Shown here piece by piece: positions 54,684 through 64,000 of a DNA stretch of 64,000 nucleotides. A program made the translations under genes and the position numbers. Each line of letters begins with the position of its first letter. The first letter of the stretch is position 1. The notes under the pieces were generated by a model that saw nothing but the letters and a program-made list of their open reading frames with translations, ran no database searches and was not told the origin of the DNA. The stretch is taken from positions 77,305,050 to 77,369,049 of the forward strand of contig CM045729.1 in the NCBI GenBank assembly GCA_024760905.1, given 5' to 3'. The DNA is from Plotosus lineatus (lineage: Eukaryota > Chordata > Actinopteri > Siluriformes > Plotosidae).

Positions 54684-55423
54684 CAGTGATACCGCTGCTC
54701 ACGAACATAATTGGTTCTCAGAAAGTGTGTGTGAGGCGAAAAGTTCGTCTTCCGAACATTTATTTCCCATAAGAAACCATTAAAATGAGAATAATCCGTT
54801 CCCAGGTCCCCATAAAACATAATTTTCTCCTAAATAAGCCTTAAAACTACACAAAAATACACCTTATTTTATGTATAATAAATGTGCTATTATATTGTAA
54901 TTAAAGAAATAAACTGTACCGTATAATAAAGTCGTTTTATTTACCTTTGTGATGGTAGTTGACGGCTTGATGGAATGGAGTGGGAGGAGGAGGGAGGGAG
55001 GGACTTACTGTTTGGAAGGAGTGTTTGGAAACGCCTACTGTTTGGAAACACCCTTAGCCACACACGCACCCTTAATAGCTTCCTTGTTCCTTGTACTGGT
55101 ACTGGGACGCTGAGTCACACAAACGCACACCTCGTTCGTGTTTTTCAATGATCTCCGCCTGTGGTGGGGTCTTTTTCGGTCCCATAATAGCAAAAGTACA
55201 CTCAATATGGTCCAAAATGTCTATCAAACACAAACCACTTCCGCACTCAAAGAAAGGAGTGTGAATGTCAACTTCTCGTGGCCGCCACCGTGGCGCTGTT
55301 CGACCGCGTGGTTTGGTTCATCCGCCGAAAACTAGTTCGTCAGCAGAGACTATATGCTCGCAAATTTAATGTTCTTGAGGCGAAAAGTTCGTGATCTTAA
55401 GCGTTCGTCAGCGGAGGTTTTAC

Positions 55424-55425
<2 letters not shown>
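54684..55425 (-). mobile_element. Tig1 copy 2
   Basis: Starts 'cagtgataccgctgctcacg' after TA and ends 'gtcagcggaggttttactg'. Matches copy 1 in reverse throughout, including the transposase N-terminal remnant (about 55185-55055), here with a changed frame. Followed by 'tgtgtata' and (TA)n at 55433-55454. Confidence 0.9.
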
Positions 55426-55454
<29 letters not shown>

Positions 55455-55455
<1 letters not shown>

Positions 55456-56089
55456 ACATTTGTTTATTTATTAATTTATTCTTATAGCCCCACTTTTCCA
55501 AGACTGGAATGTTAATTAATGAGAGTGAGTTAGTAAAGAATCATTGAGTAGAAGGAAAATATCCTGAAACAAACAACAACTTCAAGTATTTTGTGAGCTG
55601 TGACCATTTTCAACACCCTCTCAAACCATTATTTGTTGTTTGTATCAAAACATTGATATAGCCCCAGGTAGGCCTTCTATGACTTTATGGAGATGGACAA
55701 ACAATCCACATTTCCATTCTCTCTGTGTGGTTATCAGGGAAAAAACATTTTAAAATGATTGAAAACATCTGTTGGTCTCATATCTTTGTTGGTATCCACT
55801 GGCAATACGTTTTATAGACCATCACGTTGATTTTAAGATTGCCAAACCACTTCCATATTATCTTTGTCTTGTGGCCTATCTTGTCAACAATTTCTTTTTT
55901 TGTTGATAATGTGAGTTCATTACTGTCATTTTAATGACTTTTTCGCGAGATCCACCAGTAGATTCAACAATTCTTGGCGACGGGAAATGGGAGTGTACTT
56001 TGATATGCAAGACAAAAACTGTTGACTGACTGATGCCTGTTTTCATGGCAGATTTCCGTCTGGGATTAAGTCATGAAATATGTAATGAA
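55455..56089. other. no recognisable feature
   Basis: About 630 bp without a repeat signature or ORF; possibly unique sequence. Confidence 0.4.
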
Positions 56090-56120
56090 GTATGTAAGCA
56101 AGTATGTATGTATGTATGTA

Positions 56121-56166
<46 letters not shown>

Positions 56167-56181
56167 TGCGTGCGTGCGTGC

Positions 56182-56224
<43 letters not shown>

Positions 56225-56226
56225 AA
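56090..56226. repeat. compound (TATG)n-(TG)n-(CGTG)n-(CTGT)n-(CTAT)n
   Basis: Five successive simple repeats that change stepwise by single bases. Confidence 0.95.
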
Positions 56227-56292
56227 TAGGTTGACATAATACAATGCAAAAATTGAGTCTAGATCCCCAAGCTCATATTTTTTCATCATTTT

Positions 56293-56448
56293 CAGCATTT
56301 GACAGATACCTTCATCTCGAGTTTTTATACAGTTACGCAACTGAGGGTAAAATACCTTGCCCAATCGCCCAACGGTGGGACCCTGATAGTACTGGAGCTT
56401 AAATTACTGACCTTCAGATCAGTAATCCAGAACCTTAACTACTGAACA
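56293..56448 (-). mobile_element. SINE-3 relic
   Basis: Minus strand: head ('cagatcagtaatccagaacc' on plus), body ('taccttgcccaatcgcccaa') and the tail region 'cagcatttgacagatacctt' on plus, the decayed form of the SINE-3 3' end. Confidence 0.7.
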
Positions 56449-57117
56449 AATTCTGTACAGTAGTTCCCAGATTGAGATATTTTCAACACCAGCCCTAACT
56501 GCAGGTGTAAGTACCCATAAAATGTGGTCCAAGGAAGTACAACCAGTGAACTTGTGAAAGAGTCATGACTGCCCAAGGTTCAGTGATGTATGTAGGGTGT
56601 GAAGCCTAGAACTCTTGGTCTGATTGCACTGAAAACCTGTAGCATTTTAGCATATTATTGCTATTATTGCAGCAGAGACTTCTGAAACTGTTAATGCAGG
56701 ATATAGTAGAAAGGAGTCGGAATGCACAGAGGATTGCAGCCGGCCATGTATAGGTCAGAGCAGTGAAGTGGTATTAACGATATGGGCTGATCAGTGCAAG
56801 TCGCTTGTGAGCAAACTCATATGAAGAGATGTTGATGAAAGTGATGTTTTTATTATTTCACTACTACACGACAGCATGATTAATGTTTCTACAACAGAAC
56901 CCTTTCTTGCCAGCTTTCATACAGCAAGATTGTAGAATTTTGCTAATAAAACCAAAATTAAAAGAAAATAGCCTGAGTTGATTAGAGAACGGAAACAAAC
57001 AAACAAACAAAAAATAAATAAATAAATCTTTGAATTCAAACTTGAACACAGAACTTCAAATATGTAAGTTTAACCAAAATGCACTTCAGGTTTAAATGAT
57101 CAGTCCAATGTTAGTAG
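56449..57117. other. no recognisable feature
   Basis: Unrecognised sequence; short (AAAC)n and (AATA)n runs near 56995-57025. Confidence 0.4.
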
Positions 57118-57352
57118 CCGCCCAGTACAGCTAAGGCTGACCATGTCTCTCAGTGTCTATGGTGACAGGTTCATGTAAAAGAACCATTGCTGACTTTCGA
57201 CAAGAGCAGCTGCATAGACCTTCGTGTGTTTCTGCCCTGTGGTGGCCTGGCTAGCTGTCTAGGGTGTACTCTACCCTCACCCGGAGTCGGCTGGGATGGG
57301 CGCCAGCCACCCCTCGACCCTAATTAGGATTAAGTGGTTACAGAAAATAAGC
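57118..57352 (+). mobile_element. SINE-A, 5'-truncated
   Basis: Starts in the body ('gcccagtacagctaaggctg') and runs through 'gactttcgacaagagcagct' to the tail 'gtggttacagaaaataagca'. The head is absent. Confidence 0.85.
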
Positions 57353-57402
57353 AATAATGAACGAACACTCCTATTAAACATTAACGCATTATTTCCTTAT
57401 GC

Positions 57403-57850
57403 ACACATTTCACTGGAACGCGGAATGCAAGGATCATGGTGGAAAGGCGCAGAATGCACTCTACGGAGAAGCTTCTGCATTTTTCCATGGAAAATGGGTC
57501 AAAAACCTACGGTAAATTGCAGCTTTGGAACACCTTCAGAACGATCACGGAATGTGCAGAAAAGATACGGAAAAACTCCGGTACAATGAGGGAACACATT
57601 CGTAAAAGCACTCAGATTACTTTCAGAACCAGTGCGGAAAGCAAAGGAAGACCTTCGGATAATTCATGGAACGTTCACGAAAAGCACGGAACACATGAGG
57701 GACGACCACGGCATTACTCCTTTTTAGATGGAAGACACACGGAATGATCGCGGAACAGATGGAATGCCGGCGGAATGTTCATGTTCAACACGAAATGACT
57801 GAGGAATGACTTAGGAATAGCCGGCGTAACCACGTTTCAACGTGGAAAAT
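57403..57850 (+). mobile_element. diverged Harb-1-like element, CGGAA-rich
   Basis: The left end 'catttcactggaacgcggaa' and 'ctgcatttttccatggaaaa' match the left half of Harb-1 at 63.2 kb. The interior is packed with 'acggaa' and 'cggaatg' motifs. The right terminus is not recognisable. An open frame of 97-103 codons runs through it, but its composition follows the repeat, so I do not treat it as a gene. Confidence 0.55.
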
Positions 57851-57995
57851 GGGCAAAGATCAAAGGATTTGCTCCTGATGCCTCCTATACACACACAGAT
57901 TCGACCAAGGAAGCTCATTTTCTCATTCATGTTTATAACTTAATATGTATAGAATGTAAAATTAATTTAAAATTTAATATATGTTTGTAATTTAC

Positions 57996-58332
57996 GATGA
58001 GATTTCCTTTCGGCTTTTCCCTTTTCAGGGGTCACCACAGCGGATGATTTGCACGTTTGATTTGGCAGAGGTTTTTATGTCGGATGCCCTTCCTGACACA
58101 ACCCTTTTAGCAAGGAACAGAAACACACGCTGACGGCTTTGCAGCTACTCTTTATGAAAGTCAGCAATGGTTCTTTTACATGTCTCTCACCATAGACAGT
58201 GAAAGACATGGCCGGCCTTTGATAACCCAGTTGGCTGCACTGGGGGGGGACAGTGACAACCTTGTGGGGACTCGAACCCCCAACCTTAGGATCAGTGATC
58301 CAGTGCCCTATCTACTAGACCACCACTGCCCA
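57996..58332 (-). mobile_element. SINE-B copy
   Basis: Complete on minus: tail B at 57998-58110 ('tttcctttcggcttttccc', 'gtcggatgcccttcctgaca' on plus), body, head ending 'agaccaccactgcccactg'. 'tttgtaatttac' lies on both sides (57984 and 58338), a likely target duplication. Confidence 0.9.
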
Positions 58333-58405
58333 CTGTTTGTAATTTACAATCAGTTTATAATTTACAATATATGCTTATAATTTATTAATTTATAAGATGT
58401 TACTA

Positions 58406-58566
58406 CAGACACTCCGCAACTTATGTTCATCTGTTTTACGTTTTTTTTTTTTTTTTTTTCAATTTTACGTGTTGTTGTTTTTTTTAAACAAGTCAAATTT
58501 TGAGTTTAGACGTACCTACGTAGTACACTGATGTAATGATGCTGCATTCATTGTTTACAAATGAGC

Positions 58567-58650
<84 letters not shown>

Positions 58651-59503
58651 TCAATTATATAGTGTGTTACCCTTGTGTTAAGACGTCGTCTCTGTGATCT
58701 TTGTGTTTACACTGTTTTGCGGACTTTTGTAACCCGAAGCAAATATGGTTGGTCAGAAGTGTAAGCCTACTAGCATGGGTGCAAGTCTCAGACACAGAGA
58801 TGAATTAACTATCTGCTCAGATCGGCACAATCTACCATGTATACTCAGTTAAGCACAGAGAGTTGTAATATGAATGAAAACCCGAAAGCACAAATTACAG
58901 AACAATTACAGATATGTATTATCTTTTAGCAGAATCCTAAGAGTGTATACTTATTTTTATATTAATATTCATTAGGATTTGTACTTGTTCTTTGTATGTA
59001 TCTCTTGAATAAAGTTTACTTACTCACTTACACTAAAGAAAGAACTCTCCGCTTTGCTGGGATTCACATAAGTGCAGGCTGTGTTCTAAACGAGTTCAAC
59101 GGCACCCTTGTGAACTTGAAAGACCGGAAGTCTGTATAACCCACAGCAAGTACACTACTTCCGCAAGTACACTATTTTCGGGATTGAGCGCTTCACATAT
59201 TGTAAGTGTTGATTGGCTATTTTAAGCTTCATGTAAAGTAACTTGGTATAAATAAGTGACTTATTTGAAATTAATGTTGATGTTATTTGATACATTTGAT
59301 ATTATTTTACAATGTTATGTTCATAATAATTGATTTAGGGGTATTTTATGATATACGATAATGGTACTTATTGATGTATAGTACAGTATGAGCGTCATAC
59401 GTCACACATCATACGTCATATGTCACTGTAACAACTTATGTTCACTTTCAACTTACGTTCGGCCGTCCGGAACCAAATAAAAACGTAAGTCGGGGAGCAT
59501 CTG
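58406..59503 (-). mobile_element. Tig2 copy 2, 1.10 kb
   Basis: Starts 'cagacactccgcaacttatg' and ends 'acgtaagtcggggagcatctg', with TA on both sides. It is the reverse of copy 1 and contains an expanded (TA)n at about 58567-58650 where copy 1 has only a few units. Confidence 0.85.
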
Positions 59504-59662
59504 TATATGTTTCTAGTTTTTGTTAAAGCAGTATATGTTTATTATTTATAAGATTTTTAGAATGTATTATATGTTTGTAATTTACAAGATATTTATTAAA
59601 GTATTATATGTTTATATTTTACAATATGCTTATAATGCACAGTAAATTTAAAATTTAACATA

Positions 59663-61214
59663 CAGTGGGGCCAATAAGTATCGGGCAATGTAAAAATGTG
59701 CAAGTTCACCCATTTAAGAAGATAAGAGAGGTTTGTAATTTTCATCATAGGTACACATCAAGCTTAAGAGACAGAATGTAAAAAAAAAAAAAAATCCAGG
59801 AAATCACATTGTATGATTTTTAAACAATTTATTTGTTTTTAAAATGGGAGGCCAATAAGCATTGTGCAGCCAGCAAACGTTACTGTTAATACTTTGTAAT
59901 GTAGCCTTGGTTGGCAATAGCAGAGGTCAAGCGGTTCCTGTAGTTCTTGACCAGGTCTACACACACTTTAGTTGGTATTTTGTCCCACTCCTCTGCACAG
60001 ATCTTCTCTAGAGCTGTGATGTTTGAGGGCTGTCGCTTGGCAGCTCAAAGGTTTAACTCCCTCCATAGGTTTTCGATTGGGTTGAGGTCTGGAGACTGGC
60101 TAGGCCACTCCAGAACCTTGATATGTTTTTACGGAGCCACTTCTTGGTTTTCTTGGCAGTGTGCTTTGGATCATTATCATGCTGGAAGACCCAGCCATGT
60201 TCCATCTTTAATGCTCTGACTGAGGGAAGGAGGTTTTTACCCAAAATGTCACAATACATGGCCCCATTCATGTTGCCATTGATACGGTGCAGTCTTCCTG
60301 TCCCTTTTGCAGAAAAGCATCCCCAAAGCATGATGTGTTCACCCCCATGCTTCACAGTAGGTATGGTGTTCTTGGGATGCAACTCAGCATTCTTCTTCCT
60401 CCAAACACGGCGAGTGCTGTTTAAACCAAAAAGCTCAATTTTGGTCTCATCTGACCACATCACATTCTCCCAATCCTCCTCTGGATCGTCCAGATGGTCT
60501 TTAGCATATTTCAGACGGGCCTTTACATGTTTTTTGTTTAGTAGGGGAACCTTTCGGGCAATGCAGGATTTCATCTCATGACGACGTAGTGTGTTAGTTA
60601 TTGTCATCTTTGTGACGGTGGTTCCTGCCGTCTTCAAATCATTGACCAGTTCATGCCGTGTAGTTCTGGGCTGATTACTCATTGTTTTCCTTTGAACCCC
60701 ACGAGGTGAGATCTTGCATGGAGGTTGTCAGTGATGTTACACGTCTTCCATTTTCTAATAATGTTTCCAACTGTTGATCTTTTCTCACAAAGTTGTTTAC
60801 CAATTGCAGTTTGACTCATCCCAGCTTTGTGCAGTTGTACAATTTTATCTCTGGTGTCTTTAGGAAACTTTCTGGTCCTGGTCATGGTGAAGACTGCAGT
60901 CTGACAGTTTGAAGGTGTGTGCAGGTTTGAAGGTGTCTCTTATGCATCTAATCAGTTCAAACAGGTGTCATTCATACTGTTAACAATTGGGGACCGAAAT
61001 AATGTTTGTGTTCTCGCTGCCCAATACTTATTGGCCTCCCATTTTCACAAATAAATTGTTTAAAAATCATACAATGTGATTTCCTGGATTTTTTTTTGCA
61101 TTCTGTCGCTCAAGCTTGATGTGTACCTATGATCAAAATTACAAACCTCTCTTATCTTTTTAAATGGGCGAACTTGCACATTTTTACATTACCCAATACT
61201 TATTGGCCCCACTG
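59663..61214 (-). mobile_element. Tc1c, Tc1/mariner element, 1.55 kb
   Basis: Terminal inverted repeats of about 190 bp: 'cagtggggccaataagtatc' at the left and, reversed, 'cagtggggccaataagtatt' at the right, with TA on both sides (59661-59662 and 61215-61216). The repeats are closely matched, which makes this the best-preserved Tc1 here. Confidence 0.97.
59886..60885 (-). pseudogene. Tc1-type transposase, few disabling changes
   Basis: The ATG at 60885 starts '[20 protein letters not shown]', the paired-type DNA-binding domain, with 'GNIIRKWK' closing the first helix-turn-helix. The frame shifts near 60690 and continues as 60682-60053 ('[15 protein letters not shown]', '[20 protein letters not shown]', '[19 protein letters not shown]', '[19 protein letters not shown]'). 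The first two catalytic aspartates lie in WSDET and QHDND. A second shift near 60115 moves '[14 protein letters not shown]' (with the E) into another frame, with one TGA derived from CGA, before the terminal 'TKY' and stop at 59886. About 340 residues in all, the usual length. Two frameshifts and one stop separate it from function. Confidence 0.95.
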
Positions 61215-61216
61215 TA

Positions 61217-62200
61217 TTTTAATATGTTTAATATCAATAATGTCTATATGCTCCTTTATTTGCAACTCACTAAATCCTTCCAGACTAAAAACCATGCACA
61301 CAAGTCCAAACCACAGTGATTAAAAGTGATGTCGCTGTTTTGATGACTGCATCTGGCTCTCAGATAAATCAGATGACCTTTCTTAACAGAATAACGAATA
61401 ATAATTTTGCTGTCATTTAAATAAAAATACAGAAAAAGCCATCAAATAAAACAAAAACAGATAAATAATTCTCACGCATTTTAATCTATACATCTATTTT
61501 CCACTCCACTTGTCACTGTGGCGCGTAGGGGACAGCCAATCCTTTCTGTACTGCAGTGTGTGGGAGGGTCCGATACCTTGAAACTCTAATTTTATTGGAT
61601 CATATGCAACAGCTTGCACGAGTTGTTTTTGGGTAAAGAGGTAAATTTCCCTCGTTTTTGATCAGCTCATTTGTTCAGAGCGAACCCTTTCAACCAAGTA
61701 GAGGCGAAAAGGAAAAAAAAAAGATGAGGAGTAGGCTACAATCACTGAACGAAGATTTGGAAAGACTTGCATGAAGGCAGGCAGAGCTGGCAACCTGCTG
61801 ATTGTCAAAACTTGGAATGCACTTCCTGTCACATTCCAAACACTGCAGCGTGTGAGTCTCTCCGTGTTGACCATGTATACGCATAAGCCCGGCAATATAC
61901 AATAGCTTAGTCTATTTGATGGCCAGGTAAAATAAATAAAATAAATAAAAAGCCCTAGTGCTTCATTTCAAGGCATTAGATTGAGATGTGGTGAAGATTT
62001 CTGTTTATCTCCCTTCAGCTTGGTTCATCTATTCGGTGTGTGATGCGTTTCAGAGCATCATCCGGGCTTTATTCCGACTCCCCAATCCCCCTGATCGAGT
62101 CTGTGCTGGATGAAAGCATGCACTTGAGCACGTGTTTAAGATGCGCTGATCTCTGAACCCCGTTTTGTATTTGATCATTTATTATAAGGCGGCGCGTGCT
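61217..62200. other. apparently unique sequence
   Basis: About 1 kb with little repeat signature. From 62030 the GC and CpG content rises, leading into the inverted repeat at 62201. Confidence 0.4.
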
Positions 62201-62424
62201 GCGCGCTCTCTACTCCGTCCGCGCTCACATGATCATCAGCATGAGGAGGATGATCATGCAGACTCGATCGAAGTCTCAAGCAAACCACAATCAGCAGTGG
62301 ATCAGTGAATCAGAAGAAGGTGAAATACTCACGGTGTGCCATAGATGGACTTTGATCAGTTCTGCATGGTCATTCTCCTCATGCCGATGATCACGTGTGC
62401 ACGGATGGAGTAGAGAGCACGCCG
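62201..62424. repeat. GC-rich inverted repeat, about 75-bp arms
   Basis: The left arm 62201-62275 ('gctctctactccgtccgcgc', 'gatcatcagcatgaggagga') is the reverse complement, with roughly one base in seven different, of 62349-62424. The loop is about 73 bp. The arms are CpG-rich, unlike the surroundings. Confidence 0.85.
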
Positions 62425-62524
62425 CACCCACAGCCAAAGTGAGGGGCAAAGCACCCGGCAAGAGCTCGGTCTGATGCTGTTGATGGTGCTGATAGTGCTG
62501 ATGGTGTGTGGTGTGTAGAGCCAT
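62333..62524 (-). CDS. candidate first exon, 64 codons, possible signal peptide
   Basis: On the minus strand the ATG at 62524 opens a 64-codon frame that ends exactly at a consensus donor, 'gcacacc|gtgagt' at 62333. Residues 21-40 'LLPGALPLTLAVGAACSLLH' resemble a signal-peptide hydrophobic core, preceded by a histidine and glutamine-rich stretch. The rest is 'PCTRDHRHEENDHAELIKVH'. The right arm of the inverted repeat lies within it, and the left arm could encode a similar 'DHQHEEDDHADSIEV'. I do not recognise a family. A Harb-1 remnant begins about 16 bp upstream of the ATG. It may be a real exon in a CpG-rich 5' region or a fortuitous frame. Confidence 0.3.
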
Positions 62525-62539
62525 TCTCTTCACTGCTTT

Positions 62540-62828
62540 TGAGCATACGGAAGAGTAGGGAAGACTTGCGAATAAGTTAAGGAACGCTTGTGGTATAAAA
62601 GGAAAGATCACGGAACAAAAGGGAACACTCTCGGAGAAGTTTTCCATGAACGTGCTTTTGAACATGTTCAGAAGCACGTTCGCGGAAAATCTTGGCCTGA
62701 CGGAAAAGGAGGAATACCTTCGGAATCATACGGAAAGACACGGAAGATGATGGACTGACTGAGGTACGTTGGAGGATGACTACAGTTTTGCTTCCGCAAG
62801 TCAGCCGCGCTCCAGTGAAATGGGGGTA
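62540..62828 (+). mobile_element. Harb-1, right half
   Basis: 'catgaacgtgcttttgaaca', many 'acggaa' motifs, and the right end 'ctccagtgaaatgggggta' followed by TTA match the right half of Harb-1 at 63.4-63.6 kb. The left half was not found. Confidence 0.75.
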
Positions 62829-62831
62829 TTA

Positions 62832-63174
62832 GATTAACCTACTCTGTGCTATGAGATATCGCATTCCACTGCACTAATGTGAAATTTGAAAAGGTAATCT
62901 ATTGTTTTGTTGACTATGATGTGATGACGCTGTTTTGTGACACCGTTCATTACAGCACAACAATGCAGCTGAATAGCGCAGACTGTAAAAATCTAGGTCT
63001 ATTGTTGTTTTTGTTTTTTTTTGTTTGTTTTTTTTCTAGGTTAGTGATGTGTATCTTCTGGCAAGATGTTATCAAGATCCTATCACAACATGATAGAGCA
63101 GTGATATGACAGTTGTGTCCTAAATCCTGATGATAAATTATGATATGATGATTAAGGCTCATGAAAACTACTCC
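62832..63174. other. no recognisable feature
   Basis: AT-rich with T-runs near 63005-63040; no ORF or repeat recognised. Confidence 0.4.
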
Positions 63175-63765
63175 AGGTTAGTGGTGGCGTAATACCCCCA
63201 TTTCACTGGACTACGGCATGTGAGGATCGTGTAGTAGAAAGGTGCAGAGCACAGTCTACAGAAGAGCTTCGGCATTTTTACATGGAAAATGGGTGAAAAT
63301 CCTCTGGAAAAGTGAAAATTCTTAGACTCTTGTAACGTTCACAGCATTGCGGAACAGGTATGGCAAAGTACGCCAAAGTGACCCCACGGAACATTCGCGG
63401 ATTTTTTTTTTTTTTTTTTTTTTTCCTCTCATGAACGTGCTTTTGAACATGTTACATACATATATAATATTTTATATTTTAGCCTGCCGGAAGCATACGG
63501 AAGTGGAGAAAGACTTAAGAAATAATTACGGAATCACACGGAATGACACGGAAGATGAGGGAATAATTGCAGAATGTTTGCGGATGACAACATTTTTGCT
63601 TCCGTAAGTCTGCCGTACTCCAGTGAAATGGGGGTATAAGTGGTTAATGTGATAAGTCCCTTTTTTGAAGGTTAGCGGTCCAATCTCCACTATTACCACT
63701 GTTGGGCCCTTTGGTAAGGCCCTTAACCCTTAATTGCTTGGTTGTATGAAAACTAAATGTAGGTT
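63175..63765 (+). mobile_element. SINE-3 copy interrupted by Harb-1
   Basis: The head 'gttagtggtggcgtaa' (to 63192) continues after the inserted element as 'gtggttaatgtgataagtcc' (from 63640). Then follow 'gttagcggtccaatctcc', 'actgttgggccctttggtaa' and 'cccttaattgcttggttgta'. Joining across one TAA restores the usual SINE-3 head. Confidence 0.8.
63193..63636. mobile_element. Harb-1, complete 444-bp element
   Basis: Left end 'tacccccatttcactggact' and right end, reversed, 'tacccccatttcactggagt' are inverted repeats of at least 25 bp, flanked by TAA on both sides (63190-63192 and 63637-63639). A 3-bp TWA duplication is typical of PIF/Harbinger. The interior is rich in 'acggaa' and 'gcggaa' motifs and a T24 run. 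No transposase. Confidence 0.85.
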
Positions 63766-63832
63766 GCACTATAATTGTCAATATTATTACCATAATTAAT
63801 GGATTTACAGCAAATGGAAATTATATTAAGTA

Positions 63833-64000
63833 CAGTGATACCTCAGCTCACGAACATAATTGGTTCCCAGAAAGTGTGTGTAAGGCGAAAAGTTCGTCTT
63901 CCGAACATTTATTTCCCATAAGAAACCATTAAAATGAGAATAATCTGTTCCCAGGTCCCCATAAAACATAATTTTCTACTAAATAAGCCTTAAAACTACA
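63833..64000 (-). mobile_element. Tig1 copy 3, cut by window end
   Basis: Starts 'cagtgatacctcagctcacg' after TA and matches Tig1 copy 2 to the last base, with about four differences visible. Confidence 0.9.

Noticed and set aside
57436..57747. 103-aa ORF in the CGGAA-rich region
   Set aside because: The composition follows the repeated motif, and the paired element at 63.2 kb does not keep the frame.

Overview
This is about 64 kb of vertebrate, almost certainly ray-finned fish, genomic DNA in which nearly every interpretable base belongs to a repeat. The evidence is the eukaryotic layout (no packed operons, abundant dinucleotide microsatellites), many tRNA-derived SINEs with fish-type 3' tails, three Tc1/mariner families, hAT, piggyBac, PIF/Harbinger-like and pogo/Tigger-like elements, and three LINE lineages. 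SINE-3, with its 'taagtcgctct' tail, and a SINE tail that resembles the zebrafish DANA/Mermaid tail suggest an otophysan-type fish such as a catfish relative, but the species cannot be proved from this window. No host gene could be identified with confidence; a few weak exon-like ORFs are listed.

Labels used below. SINE-A and SINE-B share one tRNA-like head and one body (marker 'actgtctatggtg') but carry different 3' tails: tail A ('gcggttacagaaaatga') and tail B ('gggaaaagccgaaagg'). SINE-2, SINE-3 and SINE-4 are other tRNA-derived families, and 'old SINE' marks decayed copies of a further type. Tig1 to Tig7 are TA-flanked short DNA transposons of pogo/Tigger style. hAT-1 is an 8-bp-TSD element, Harb-1 a TAA/TTA-flanked element, and Tc1a, Tc1b and Tc1c are Tc1/mariner elements. 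The RTE-type LINE is the dominant LINE.

Layout. 0-7 kb: very dense microsatellites with SINE fragments and a Tig3 copy. 7.3-9.3 kb: a Tig6 element holding SINE-B, Tig4, hAT-1 and SINE-A insertions. 9.4-10.8 kb: an unclassified TIR element with a LINE 3' fragment inside. 12.7-18.5 kb: Tig1, Tig4, SINEs, hAT-1 and a 172-bp tandem array made from a SINE 3' half. 20.7-22.4 kb: a decayed piggyBac. 23.2-25.3 kb: two Tig3 copies with nested insertions. 25.4-26.7 kb: Tc1a. 26.7-28.5 kb: an L2/CR1-type LINE relic. 30.2-31.1 kb: Tig7. 31.7-34.5, 35.9-38.9 and 51.6-54.7 kb: three near-full-length RTE-type LINEs, the middle one inside a hAT-1 copy. 42.4-44.0 kb: Tc1b. 44.2-46.2 kb: Tig2 plus duplicated SINE blocks. 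47-49.8 kb: a third LINE split by three SINEs. 54.7-55.4 kb: Tig1. 57-61.2 kb: SINE-A, SINE-B, Tig2 and Tc1c. 62.2-63.8 kb: a GC-rich inverted repeat with an exon-like ORF, Harb-1 elements and SINE-3. The window ends inside a third Tig1 copy.

How the parts work together: the non-autonomous elements depend on their partners. The SINE tails, especially tail B, match both ends of the RTE-type LINE in this window, so that LINE probably supplies their reverse transcriptase. The Tig elements presumably need a pogo/Tigger transposase encoded elsewhere, since only a short N-terminal DNA-binding remnant survives here. Exact target-site duplications let many nested insertions be ordered in time.
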